A stretch of DNA of 64,000 nt from Massilia norwichensis (lineage in GTDB: Bacteria > Pseudomonadota > Gammaproteobacteria > Burkholderiales > Burkholderiaceae_D): positions 1-64,000 of the forward strand of contig NZ_JANUGX010000036.1 of assembly GCF_024753245.1 (NCBI RefSeq), written 5' to 3'. Positions 1 to 8,467 of the stretch are shown here, in pieces. Under the pieces are notes generated by a model. It was not told the origin of the DNA and searched no databases. It saw only the letters and a program-made list of their open reading frames with translations. The position numbers were made by a program, and so were the translations under genes. Position 1 is the stretch's first letter; each line of letters opens with the position of its first letter.

Positions 1-15
1 CATGCAACCAGAGGA

Positions 16-1557
16 TTAACGGTCGCCGAAGGTGCGGCGGGCGTTGTCCGCCGAACGCGGGTGCGAACCGCGGTAGCCGCCTTCGCGCGGAGCGCCATCA
101 CGGCGCTGGCCGCCTTCGCGGTTGTAGCCACCTTCACGATTATAGCCACCGCCGGCCGGACGGCCGCCGTCACGGTTGTAGCCGCCTTCGCGCGGTGCGC
201 TTTCGCTGCGGTAGCCGCCTTCGCTACGGAAGCCGCCTTCACGCGGACCCGAGCCCGGCTTGTGGAAGCTGCGCTGGCCCGGCTTGGCCGAACCGTTGCG
301 GCCGTCGCCCGGCTTCCAGCCCGGACGGGCGCCGGAGCGTGCCGGTGCCGAACGCTTCGGCTCGAAGCCTTCGACCACGTCGACCGGGATGGTCTGCTTG
401 GTGAAGCGTTCGATGCGCTTGACGTTCATGCCTTCCGCGTGGTTCACCAGCGAGACGGCGATGCCGTTGCGGCCGGCGCGGCCGGTACGGCCGATGCGGT
501 GCACGTAGTCCTCCGGGAACTTCGGCAGGTCGTAGTTCACCACGTGGGTGATGGTCGGCACGTCGATGCCGCGCGCGGCGACGTCGGTGGCAACCAGCAC
601 CTTCACTTGGCCGCGGCGCATGCTGTCCAGGGTGCGGTTGCGCGCGCCCTGGTGCATGTCGCCGTGCAGCGCGGCGGCGGCGAAGCCGGCGATGTTCAGG
701 CGGTCGGCGATCATGTCGGCGTCACGCTTGGTGGCGGTGAACACGACAGCCTGGTCCAGGGTCTCGTCGCGCAGCAGGTGGTCGAGCAGGCGGTTCTTGT
801 GCGACAGGTCGTCGACGAAGTGCACCTTCTGCACGATGTTCTCGTGGCGCTTGGTGCCGCTGGCGATCTGGATCACCATCGGGTCCTTGGTGATGCGGCG
901 GGCCATGTTGCCGACCACGCCGTCGAGCGTCGCCGAGAACAGCATGGTCTGGCGCGAATCCGGGGTCGCGGCGACGATCTTCTCGATGTCTTCGATAAAG
1001 CCCATGTCCAGCATGCGGTCGGCTTCGTCCAGCACCAGGATCTCGAGCTGGGAGAAGTCGATCTTGCCCGACTCCATGTGGTCGATCAGGCGGCCCGGGG
1101 TCGCGACCAGGATTTCCGGGTTACGCGACAGCAGTTGCATCTGCTTCGGGTAAGGCATGCCGCCCAGGATCGAGACGGCGCGGATGCGGCGCATGAACGC
1201 GGTGTACTGCTCGGTCGCGCTGGTCACCTGCAGGGCCAGTTCGCGGGTCGGGGTCAGCACCAGCATTTTCGGCTGGGCCGGCTTGAAACGGACGCGCTCG
1301 CCGCGTGCCTTGGCGGCCTGCGCTTCCTGCGCAGGGGTACGGCCGGCCGGAGCCGCTTCCTGGTTGGCGAATTTGTTCAGGGCCGGCAGCATGAATGCCG
1401 CGGTCTTGCCCGAACCGGTTTGCGACGAGACCAGCAGATCGCGACCCGCGATACCAGCCGGCACGGCTTGCTCTTGCACCGGGGTCGGCTTTTCGTAGCC
1501 GGCAACCGACACTGCTTTGACGATGGACGTGTGTAAGCCTAGTGCTTCAAAACTCAT
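16..1557 (-). CDS. rhlE: DEAD-box ATP-dependent RNA helicase, RhlE type
   Basis: This 513-residue protein is an ATP-dependent RNA-unwinding enzyme of the kind used in ribosome assembly and RNA turnover. The Q motif (PTPVQEQ), Walker A (SQTGSGKT), PTRELA, LDEADRML, SAT and HRIGRTGRAG motifs appear in the normal order over roughly the first 380 residues. The last ~110 residues are a basic, Gly/Arg/Tyr-rich tail built of EGGYR and REGGYN units, as in RhlE proteins of betaproteobacteria, and probably bind RNA. The start ATG follows a long AT-rich leader holding a 26-bp imperfect palindrome. Helicase identity is sure; the RhlE subfamily is likely. Confidence 0.93.
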   Translation of the reverse strand: MSFEALGLHTSIVKAVSVAGYEKPTPVQEQAVPAGIAGRDLLVSSQTGSGKTAAFMLPALNKFANQEAAPAGRTPAQEAQAAKARGERVRFKPAQPKMLVLTPTRELALQVTSATEQYTAFMRRIRAVSILGGMPYPKQMQLLSRNPEILVATPGRLIDHMESGKIDFSQLEILVLDEADRMLDMGFIEDIEKIVAATPDSRQTMLFSATLDGVVGNMARRITKDPMVIQIASGTKRHENIVQKVHFVDDLSHKNRLLDHLLRDETLDQAVVFTATKRDADMIADRLNIAGFAAAALHGDMHQGARNRTLDSMRRGQVKVLVATDVAARGIDVPTITHVVNYDLPKFPEDYVHRIGRTGRAGRNGIAVSLVNHAEGMNVKRIERFTKQTIPVDVVEGFEPKRSAPARSGARPGWKPGDGRNGSAKPGQRSFHKPGSGPREGGFRSEGGYRSESAPREGGYNRDGGRPAGGGYNREGGYNREGGQRRDGAPREGGYRGSHPRSADNARRTFGDR

Positions 1558-1958
1558 TGTTTGGTGTACTTTCGATAGATCTGTGGGCGTTTACGCAAAA
1601 TTGCGGAAACGCAAAATAGCAACGCGAACCAACAAAACGAAATGACTTGGAAACGAAAGAAATTTCGGCACAAAAGCTTTGCGCCGGGACGGTGCCAATG
1701 AAGACGGCACGCAGGGCGGGAGGGCTTTATGAATGGGTATCTTTCAACGATACCAGGGCTTGCGAAGCTGCTGTTGTACTACTGCTGCGATGCTGCTGTT
1801 TGTCTGGCCCGCAAACTACCGCTTGGGCTTGTTTGCGAATGCGTTTTGCAGCGCACAAACGACACTATACCGCAGTTTTGAAAAGTCTGCTGGACGCGTA
1901 CGAAAACGCGCCCGGCCGTGAGAAGGGAAGGTCCGGGGCAGGCACGGACCCCGTCGGG
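1558..1958. other. Intergenic region between mltD and rhlE
   Basis: About 400 bp without a convincing gene. It holds the rhlE leader with its palindrome near 1600. Just past the mltD stop (about 1930-1955) there is a weak hairpin (GGTCCG / CGGACC) followed on the minus strand by a pyrimidine-rich run, which may be a poor terminator. Open frames crossing it continue antisense into mltD and are not believed. Confidence 0.5.
1587..1612. promoter_or_regulatory. Imperfect 26-bp palindrome in the rhlE leader
   Basis: The arms GCGTTTACGCAAA and ATTGCGGAAACGC match as an inverted repeat at 11 of 13 positions. It lies 30-55 bp upstream of the rhlE start codon, with a TATTTT -10-like hexamer directly beyond it (1613-1618 on the complement). 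It could be an operator or, if transcribed, a 5'-UTR hairpin. No family of regulator is recognised. Confidence 0.4.
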
Positions 1959-3326
1959 TCAGCGGTGCTTGCGGCCGTTGGCGCGTGCCGACGGCTTGCT
2001 GCCGCCGGAAACACGGTTCTTGATCTCGGCCACGGCATGCGCCGCGCTGGCCTTGAAACGCTGGGCGCCGCTCAGCTTCTGGCCCTTGCGCTTGCTCTCG
2101 CCGCGGTCGGCTTCGAGCGCGATCTGGGCGTTGTCGATGATGTTCTCGGCGATGTCGGCGGCGGTCGAGGTGCTGGTCTTCGGCACCAGGATGGTCGAGC
2201 CGGCCTTCAGGCGCATCTGCGGCGGGATGTTGTTGGCCTGGCGGATGACGTCCGGCGTGGTGCCGAACTTCGAGGCCAGCGAGGCGATCGTTTCCTTGGC
2301 GCCGGTGATCTTGTGCGTGGTCCAGGACGACAGCGCATGGCCCCATTGCGACAGGTTCAGGTGGAACTTTTCCGCGTTTTCCTTCGGCAGCAGGATCTTG
2401 GTCGATTCGCCGGTGATGACCGGTTTCTTGAACTGCGGATTGAGCGCCTTGAATTCGTCGATCGACATCTCGGCCAGCTGGGCGGCCACGGCCAGGTCGA
2501 TGTCCGAGGTCTTGTCGACGGTGGTGAAATAGGGCTGGTTGTCGATCAGCGGCAGCGATACGCCGTACTGGCCCGGATTGGCGATGATGTTCTTCACCGC
2601 CTGCAGCTTCGGCACGTAGTTGCGGGTCTCGGCCGGCATCAGGTCGGCCAGGCTCTCGAAGTCGGTCGGCTTGCCGGCGGCGCGGTTCTTCTGGATCGCC
2701 CGCTGGACATTACCTTCGCCCCAGTTATAAGCAGCCAGTGCCAGCTGCCAATCGCCGAACATGGTGTACAGGCGCTGCAGGTAGGTGAGGGCGGCGTCGG
2801 TCGAGGCCAGCACGCCACGGCGCTCGTCCTTGAACATGTTCTGCTTCAGGTTGAAGTCCTTGCCGGTGCCCGGCACGAACTGCCACAGGCCGGACGCATC
2901 CGCGGTGGACAGCGCCTGCGGATTGAAGGCGGACTCGATCACCGGCAGCAGCGCCAGTTCGGTCGGCATGCCGCGCTTTTCCAGCTCCTGCACCACGTGG
3001 TAGAGGTAGAGCGAGGCGCGACCCGAGGTGCGCGCCAGGTATTCCGGACGGCTGGAATACCACTGGACGTGTTTGGCGACCAGGGTATTGTCGATGTCGG
3101 GAATCGCGTAGCCGCTGCGGATACGGCCCCACAGGTCGGGATCCTTGTAGTCGTCGCCCTTGGCGTTCAGGGAGGTCGGCAGAGCCGGTTTGGCCAGTGC
3201 TGCGGCGCTGATGCCCGGGTTGCTTTGCGAGATCGTGCTCGAAGAACTTTCGGCAGCGAGGCTGATCGCGGGGACCAAAAACAGTGCGATGGCCAGGGCT
3301 TGGGTGGTGCGAGTCGTTTCGTACAT
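1959..3326 (-). CDS. mltD: Membrane-bound lytic murein transglycosylase D
   Basis: This 455-residue periplasmic enzyme cleaves the MurNAc-GlcNAc bond of peptidoglycan with 1,6-anhydro ring formation. The start chosen (MYETTRTT) is internal to a longer open frame because it begins a clear signal peptide ending near SLAAES. The SLT domain follows, with the catalytic Glu in PVIESAFNP and the later motifs GLWQFVPGTG and AAYNWGEGNV. One LysM-type repeat (about TIASLASKFGTTPDVI to ILVPK) binds glycan, and the tail is Lys/Arg-rich. A TTGACT-18-TACACT promoter lies just upstream. Confidence 0.93.
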   Translation of the reverse strand: MYETTRTTQALAIALFLVPAISLAAESSSSTISQSNPGISAAALAKPALPTSLNAKGDDYKDPDLWGRIRSGYAIPDIDNTLVAKHVQWYSSRPEYLARTSGRASLYLYHVVQELEKRGMPTELALLPVIESAFNPQALSTADASGLWQFVPGTGKDFNLKQNMFKDERRGVLASTDAALTYLQRLYTMFGDWQLALAAYNWGEGNVQRAIQKNRAAGKPTDFESLADLMPAETRNYVPKLQAVKNIIANPGQYGVSLPLIDNQPYFTTVDKTSDIDLAVAAQLAEMSIDEFKALNPQFKKPVITGESTKILLPKENAEKFHLNLSQWGHALSSWTTHKITGAKETIASLASKFGTTPDVIRQANNIPPQMRLKAGSTILVPKTSTSTAADIAENIIDNAQIALEADRGESKRKGQKLSGAQRFKASAAHAVAEIKNRVSGGSKPSARANGRKHR

Positions 3327-3377
3327 AGCTTTCCAGTGTTGCGTCCAGGAACGGTTAGGACTGACGAGTAAGAGGGG

Positions 3378-3407
3378 AGTGTACGGACCAGTTATCACGG
3401 CAGTCAA
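3378..3407 (-). promoter_or_regulatory. Sigma-70-like promoter of mltD
   Basis: On the minus strand TTGACT (3402-3407) is followed after 18 bp by TACACT (3378-3383). Transcription would start near 3371, leaving a leader of about 45 nt before the preferred mltD ATG. Both hexamers are near consensus; no operator was recognised. Confidence 0.5.
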
Positions 3408-3532
3408 GGAATATGTCTCGGCGGTTACAAAATTTTTTGACTACACATCTTGATAACACCTGCTTTTATTTTGACAATTAATGACAGGGTATTGGAGTGT
3501 GTTGTTCAGATTTTCATAGTTAAGGCGGGCTC

Positions 3533-3562
3533 TTGAAATTTGGATACCCCTGGGGGTATACG
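3533..3562 (+). promoter_or_regulatory. Promoter with CsoR/CstR-like operator upstream of DUF1415-DUF1289
   Basis: TTGAAA (3533-3538) and TATACG (3557-3562) are spaced 18 bp apart. The spacer and the start of the -10 contain a perfect inverted repeat, ATACCCC-TG-GGGGTAT (3544-3559). That arrangement, an A/T-capped C-run facing a G-run, resembles operators of the CsoR/RcnR/CstR family of metal, sulfide or formaldehyde sensors, which sit over the promoter in this way. The regulator is not in the window, so the assignment is inference. Confidence 0.45.
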
Positions 3563-3769
3563 CAAGATCGAGGCGAGATAGACAATGCTGTCCAGGTGGT
3601 TCATGGCCATTTAAACAAGCCGGAAATCCTGACTAAGCGTTAATACCAGAGCCGCTTGCCCCGCTTGCCAAGTTACGCCGGCTTGCCAGTCCATCTATGA
3701 GGGCACGCAAAGTGCGCGTACAATGCCGGCTCTGCGCAATGCGCTTTTGCAATTTAGGAAACGAGCCTC

Positions 3770-4339
3770 ATGAGCACTGCCAACCTCAACGCGGACGATG
3801 ACGAAATCATCGCCGCCACCCGCCGCTGGCTGGAACGCGCCGTCATCGGCCTGAACCTGTGTCCGTTTGCCAAGTCGGTGTATGTGAAGGAGCAGGTGCG
3901 CTACGTCGTCTCGCCGGCGCGCACGCCCGAAGCGCTGCTGGAAACCCTGATGAACGAGCTGCAGGACCTGGCCGACACCGATCCGGAAAAGACCGACACG
4001 ACCCTGCTGATCCATCCCTTCGTGCTGAACGACTTCCTGGACTTCAACGAGTTCCTGGACGTGGCCGACGCCGCGGTGGAAGACATGTCGCTCGACGGCG
4101 AGTTGCAGGTGGCCAGTTTCCATCCGGACTACCAGTTCGCCGATACCGACCAGAACGACATCTCGAACTACACCAACCGCGCGCCTTATCCGATCCTGCA
4201 GCTGCTGCGCGAAGAGAGCATCGACCGCGCCGTGGAAGCCTTCCCGGAAGCCGAAGCGATCTTCGAGAAGAATATCGAGACCATGGAGAAGCTCGGTCAC
4301 GAAGGCTGGGACAAACTCGATGTCGGACCGGCCCGCTGA
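3770..4339 (+). CDS. DUF1415 family protein
   Basis: A 189-residue soluble acidic protein recognised as DUF1415, a family of unknown function widespread in proteobacteria. The family hallmark near the N terminus, LNLCPFAKSVYVKEQVRYVVS, is present, followed by the DTTLLIHPFVLNDFLDFN region and HPDYQFADTD before NRAPYPILQLLRE. No signal peptide or membrane segment is seen. The start follows AGGAAACG. Its 3' end overlaps the DUF1289 gene by 20 bases, so the two are probably co-translated. A CsoR-like operator lies about 200 bp upstream. Confidence 0.88.
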   Translation: MSTANLNADDDEIIAATRRWLERAVIGLNLCPFAKSVYVKEQVRYVVSPARTPEALLETLMNELQDLADTDPEKTDTTLLIHPFVLNDFLDFNEFLDVADAAVEDMSLDGELQVASFHPDYQFADTDQNDISNYTNRAPYPILQLLREESIDRAVEAFPEAEAIFEKNIETMEKLGHEGWDKLDVGPAR

Positions 4340-4535
4340 TCCCATGGGCGCACCCTTGCCGGAACGTCCGGACACGCCTTGTGTCGCGGTCTGCTCGACC
4401 ACCTTCGACGACGTCTGCCGCGGCTGCGGCCGCACCGTGGTCGAGGTGGCGCACTGGGTCTCGATGACGGCCGAGCAGAAGGAGCGCGTCTGGGAACGCA
4501 TCCTGGCCCAGGGCTACCCGCGCCGTAACACCTGA
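4320..4535 (+). CDS. DUF1289 domain small protein
   Basis: A 71-residue protein with the four-Cys DUF1289 pattern: PCVAVCSTTFDDVCRGCGRT, followed by EVAHWVSMTAEQKERVWERI. The CxxxC and CxxC pairs suggest a small metal or Fe-S site; function is unknown. The start lies inside the 3' end of the DUF1415 gene, indicating translational coupling. In other proteobacteria DUF1289 proteins are also small partners of larger genes. A strong 20-bp inverted repeat follows the stop directly. Confidence 0.85.
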   Translation: MSDRPADPMGAPLPERPDTPCVAVCSTTFDDVCRGCGRTVVEVAHWVSMTAEQKERVWERILAQGYPRRNT

Positions 4536-4538
4536 TAA

Positions 4539-4590
4539 AAATCAAACCGGGGTCAGACTGCTTGCGCATCGTCTGACCCCGGTTTGATTT
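4539..4590. terminator. Perfect 20-bp inverted repeat, bidirectional terminator-like
   Basis: Arms at 4539-4558 and 4571-4590 are exact reverse complements around a 12-nt loop, with A-rich and T-rich outer ends that give T-runs on both strands. It sits between two convergent genes (DUF1289 and DUF1993). The core CCGGGGTCAGAC recurs in modified form at 14531-14551, so it may be a dispersed repeat reused as a terminator. Confidence 0.75.
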
Positions 4591-4591
4591 A

Positions 4592-5101
4592 TCAGAAACT
4601 GCCTATGAAATCGCGCTTGCCGATCTCCACGCCGTTATGGCGCAGGATCGCGTACGCGGTCGTCGCGTGGAAGTAGAAATGCGGCAGGGCGTAGTGCGCC
4701 AGGTAGGTCTGGCCGCTGCTGAACTGGCGCTGCTTGTCGCCGCTGCCGACCGTGATTTCGCGCTCCTCGCCGGCCTCGACCGCTTCGCGCGGCACGCTGT
4801 CGATGAAGGCCAGGGTCTTGGCGATGCGTTCGCGCAGGCCGGCGAAGTCGGTTTCCGCGTCTTCATAGCGCGGCACCTCGATGCCGCCCAGGCGCGCCAC
4901 CGTCCCCTTGGCGAAATCGGTCGCCACCTGCACCTGGCGCAGCAGCGGGAACATGTCCGGGAACAAGCGTGCCTTCAGCAGCGCGTCCGGCTCGATCTTT
5001 TTCAGGTCGGCATGCGACTCGGCCTTCTCCAGGATCGCCGCCAGGCTGCCCAGGATCTGCCGGAAGACCGGCACCGAAGCGGTGTACATCGACAGGCTCA
5101 T
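4592..5101 (-). CDS. DUF1993 family protein
   Basis: A 169-residue protein of the DUF1993 family, which has a DinB/YfiT-like four-helix architecture; function is unknown. The start at MSLSMYTASVP is preferred over upstream alternatives because GGAGGAGTTGACG stands directly before it. Typical features are the N-terminal helix ending LEKAESHAD, the LLKARLFPDMFPLLRQVQ segment, and the C-terminal YLAHYALPHFYFHATTAYAILRHNGV. Histidines in the last motif could bind metal. It is transcribed away from the GGDEF-EAL gene. Confidence 0.87.
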   Translation of the reverse strand: MSLSMYTASVPVFRQILGSLAAILEKAESHADLKKIEPDALLKARLFPDMFPLLRQVQVATDFAKGTVARLGGIEVPRYEDAETDFAGLRERIAKTLAFIDSVPREAVEAGEEREITVGSGDKQRQFSSGQTYLAHYALPHFYFHATTAYAILRHNGVEIGKRDFIGSF

Positions 5102-5299
5102 CGTCAACTCCTCCATATCAATCAACAAGACGGCCATCATAGCAGCCCGAAACGTGGCTGCATGGTCACGCTTGCCGTCGCTACATTCCTATGGCATGAG
5201 TATTTGATGACTTATAGCAACTTTGTGTGCATAATCTGGCAACACAAGCTGACCAATATTCACAAAAAAGCGACCGCCTCCGGGTACTGCCCTCCTGTC

Positions 5300-8200
5300 A
5301 TGTCTGCCTCAAGCTCCCTGAATACTTTTGCCCGGCGTGTGCTGCCGCTGCGCCTGCCGCAGCTGTACGGACGTTCTCTGTACGGCGCGCTGCTCTTGAT
5401 GGTGTTCGGCGGCCTGGTGGTGCCGGCGCTGGTCGGCAGCTATTTCCTGGTCGGCGTGCAGGAGCAGGAAGCCGCCCGCGCCAATCTCGACGCGACCCTG
5501 CAGCGCAATGCCGACATCCTGGCGCTGGGCATGCAGGAATCGCTGTGGAACATGAACGCCGATGCCGCCCGCTCGCTGGTCGAATCGGTGATGCGCGATC
5601 CGGCCGTGCTGCACGTGCAGGTCGCGACCCAGGGTGAGGATTTCATCGACCAGCGCGCCAGCGCCGGGCCCGAGGGCCGGGTGTTGCGCGCCGAGCGCAG
5701 CGTGGTGGTGCACGGCCAGCCGATCGGCAAGGTGCTGGTCGAGATGGACGACAACCACAGCCAGCATGAGCTGCGCGCCAAGCAGTGGCGCTATGCCGGC
5801 GTGCTGGCGGTGCAGCTGGCCTTCTCGCTGCTGCTGATCGCGGTGCTGATCAAGCGTCGCCTGCTGGCGCCGCTGGGCAGCCTGACCGGCTTTTCCGACC
5901 GCGTTTCGCGCGGCGATTTCGAGACCCCGCTGGTGCTCTCGTCGAAGGACGAACTGGGCCGCCTGGGCGCGCAGATGGACCGCATGCGGATCGCGATCCG
6001 CGAGCTGTTCGCCGACATCGGCCGGCGCGAGGAACGCTTCCGCACCATCGTGACCCAGGTCCCGGGCGCCGTCTTCCGGGCGCGTCCCGGCGGCAGCATC
6101 GACTTCGTCAGCGACGCCATCGAAGCCATCTCCGGCTACCCGGCGCGCATGTTCATGAGCACCACCACCGACCGCTGGTCCGACATCATCGCGCCGGAAG
6201 ACCGCCGCATGCGCCGGCACCTGGCCAAGGAAGCGGTGCTGGCCGCGCGCGCCTACGAGATCGAGTACCGGATTGTCGATGCGGCCGGCGTCGAGCGCTG
6301 GGTGCTGGAAAGCGGCCAGCCGGTGGCGCAGGGCGGCGACGCCGCCTACTGGGTCGACGGCATCATCTCCGACATCAGCGAGCGCAAATACAACGAGATG
6401 CGTATCGAAGCCCTGCTGGCCGAGCAGGGCGCGGTGCTCGACAACGTGGTGTTCGGCATCGCCCAGGAGAGCGACCTGCGCATCGTCTCGACCAACCGCC
6501 GCTTCGACGAATTGTTCGGCTATGCGGAAGGAGAGCTGGTCGGCGAATCGATCGCGGCGCTGTTCCCGAGCTACGAGATGTACGAGCAGGGCATCGCCGC
6601 CAGCGCCAGGGTGCTGCCGACCGGCGCCGACTACAGCACCGAGCACCTGTACCGGCGCCGCGACGGCAGCCTGTTCATGTGCCAGGTGAGCGGGCGCGTG
6701 CTCGACCCCGAACGTCCCGATGCCGGCAGCATCTGGGTGTATGCGGACGTGACCGAGCGCCGCCAGGCCGAGGAAAAGCTGCGCCTGTCCGCCACGGTGC
6801 TCGAACACATCGCCGATGGCGTGATGGTGATCGACGTGCATGGCCGCATCGTCGCCACCAACCCGGCCTATACCCAGATCACCGGCTACACCGAGATCGA
6901 AGCGATCGGCACGCAATCGAACCTGACCCGCAGCGCCGCCGAAGACCAGGCCTTGTACGACGGCCTGTGGCGCGACCTCGCCGAAACCGGCTTCTGGCGC
7001 GGCGAGATCTGGAGCACCCGCAAGAACGGCGAGGTCTATCTCGAGTGGCTGACGGTGTCCGCGGTGCGCGACGACGAGGACACGGTGACGCATTACGTCT
7101 GCGTGTTCAGCGACATCACCAAGCTGAAGGAATCGCAGGAAAAGCTCGACCACCTGGCGCACCACGATCCGCTCACCGGCTTGCCGAACCGCCTGCTGTT
7201 CCACGACCGCCTGCAGCACGCGATGGTGCGCACGGCCCGCGCCGGCGAGCAGCTGGCCGTGATCTTCATCGACCTCGATCGCTTCAAGAACGTCAACGAC
7301 ACGCTCGGCCACCACGTCGGCGACGAGCTGCTCAAGCAGGTCGCCAAGACCCTGTCCGGCTGCCTGCGCGACGGCGACACCCTGGCGCGCCTGGGCGGCG
7401 ACGAATTCATCGTGCTGCTGGAAAGCGTGGACGGCGAGCGCGGCGCGCGCCTGGTGGCCGAAAAGCTGATGCGCCTGTTCGAGCAGCCGGCGCTGGTGTC
7501 CGGCTACGAGCTGTTCGTCACCGGCAGCGTGGGCATCAGCCTGTTCCCGCAGGACGCCACTGACCTGAACGTCCTGATCCGCAACGCCGACGTCGCCATG
7601 TACCAGGCCAAGGCGCGCGGCCGCAACGGCTATGCCTTCTACGCGCCTTCGATGGACGGCGAGGGCCTCGAGCGCCTGCGCCTGGAAACGCTGCTGCGCC
7701 GCGCGCTCGAAAAGAACGAGATCTGGCTGGCCTACCAGCCGCAGGTCGAGATCGACAGCGGGCGCCTGATCGGGGTCGAGGCCCTGGTGCGCTGGAACAG
7801 TCCGGAGCTGGGCCAGGTCGGGCCCGACCGCTTCATTCCGCTGGCCGAGGACATCGGCTTCATCAACCAGCTCGGCGAATGGGTGCTGGAAGAAGCCTGC
7901 CGCCAGCTGACCCGCTGGGACCAGGCCGGCCTGTATGTGCCGAAGATCGCGGTCAACCTGTCGGCCCGCCAGCTCGATCGCGGCGGCCTGGCCGGCACCG
8001 TCGAGCGGGTGCTGCGCGAGACCAGGCTGCCGGCGCACCGCCTGCAGCTGGAGGTCACCGAGTCGGTCATTATGAACACCGGCGATGCGATGCAGTATAT
8101 TAACGATTTGCACGCGATCGGCGTCGAGCTGGCGATCGACGATTTCGGCACCGGCTATTCGTCGCTGGCTTATCTGAAGCAGCTGCCGGTGCAGACGCTC

Positions 8201-8467
8201 AAGATCGACCGCAGCTTCATCAAGGACATCTCGACCGACGCCAACGACGAAGCGATCGCGATCGCCATCATCCAGCTCGGCAAGAGCATGAATCTGGCGG
8301 TGATCGCGGAAGGCGTGGAGACGGGCGAGCAGGCGGCGTTCCTGCTGCGGCACGGCTGCCGTCGCGCGCAAGGATACTTATATGCCCGGCCTTTGCCGCC
8401 GGCGCAATTGCAGGCACAGTGGGGACACCAACATCATGCGCGACTCGAATTCGCAGGGGCAGAATAA
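5300..8467 (+). CDS. Membrane diguanylate cyclase/phosphodiesterase with three PAS domains (HAMP-PAS-PAS-PAS-GGDEF-EAL)
   Basis: This 1055-residue inner-membrane sensor makes and/or breaks cyclic di-GMP. The start at MSASSSLN is chosen because it precedes the first membrane helix (about 30-55); a periplasmic sensing region, a second helix (about 165-190) and a HAMP region follow. Three PAS domains begin near 246, 372 and 495. The GGDEF motif at 699-703 is intact, with an RxxD product-inhibition site five residues upstream. The EAL domain begins near 827 (EALVRW) and keeps NLSARQ, VTES, IDDFGTGYSS and AEGVET, so both activities look possible. It overlaps the next gene by 32 bases. Confidence 0.93.
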   Translation: MSASSSLNTFARRVLPLRLPQLYGRSLYGALLLMVFGGLVVPALVGSYFLVGVQEQEAARANLDATLQRNADILALGMQESLWNMNADAARSLVESVMRDPAVLHVQVATQGEDFIDQRASAGPEGRVLRAERSVVVHGQPIGKVLVEMDDNHSQHELRAKQWRYAGVLAVQLAFSLLLIAVLIKRRLLAPLGSLTGFSDRVSRGDFETPLVLSSKDELGRLGAQMDRMRIAIRELFADIGRREERFRTIVTQVPGAVFRARPGGSIDFVSDAIEAISGYPARMFMSTTTDRWSDIIAPEDRRMRRHLAKEAVLAARAYEIEYRIVDAAGVERWVLESGQPVAQGGDAAYWVDGIISDISERKYNEMRIEALLAEQGAVLDNVVFGIAQESDLRIVSTNRRFDELFGYAEGELVGESIAALFPSYEMYEQGIAASARVLPTGADYSTEHLYRRRDGSLFMCQVSGRVLDPERPDAGSIWVYADVTERRQAEEKLRLSATVLEHIADGVMVIDVHGRIVATNPAYTQITGYTEIEAIGTQSNLTRSAAEDQALYDGLWRDLAETGFWRGEIWSTRKNGEVYLEWLTVSAVRDDEDTVTHYVCVFSDITKLKESQEKLDHLAHHDPLTGLPNRLLFHDRLQHAMVRTARAGEQLAVIFIDLDRFKNVNDTLGHHVGDELLKQVAKTLSGCLRDGDTLARLGGDEFIVLLESVDGERGARLVAEKLMRLFEQPALVSGYELFVTGSVGISLFPQDATDLNVLIRNADVAMYQAKARGRNGYAFYAPSMDGEGLERLRLETLLRRALEKNEIWLAYQPQVEIDSGRLIGVEALVRWNSPELGQVGPDRFIPLAEDIGFINQLGEWVLEEACRQLTRWDQAGLYVPKIAVNLSARQLDRGGLAGTVERVLRETRLPAHRLQLEVTESVIMNTGDAMQYINDLHAIGVELAIDDFGTGYSSLAYLKQLPVQTLKIDRSFIKDISTDANDEAIAIAIIQLGKSMNLAVIAEGVETGEQAAFLLRHGCRRAQGYLYARPLPPAQLQAQWGHQHHARLEFAGAE

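Larger units (their letters stand above)
3327..3769. other. Divergent intergenic region mltD / DUF1415
   Basis: About 440 bp, clearly more AT-rich than its flanks. It contains the mltD promoter on the minus strand and a plus-strand promoter with a CsoR-like palindrome near 3533-3562. A second -10-like TACAAT lies at 3719-3724, 46 bp before the DUF1415 start, but without a good -35. No gene was found; the only open frame inside is a nine-codon one near 3580. Confidence 0.55.

Noticed and set aside
5204..5235. TTGATG / CATAAT as promoter of the GGDEF-EAL gene
   Set aside because: Spacing is 20 bp, outside the usual range; recorded as unproven.
5309..8371. 1020-codon minus-strand frame opposite the GGDEF-EAL gene
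   Set aside because: The plus strand encodes a complete multi-domain enzyme; the antisense product has shadow composition and no motif.
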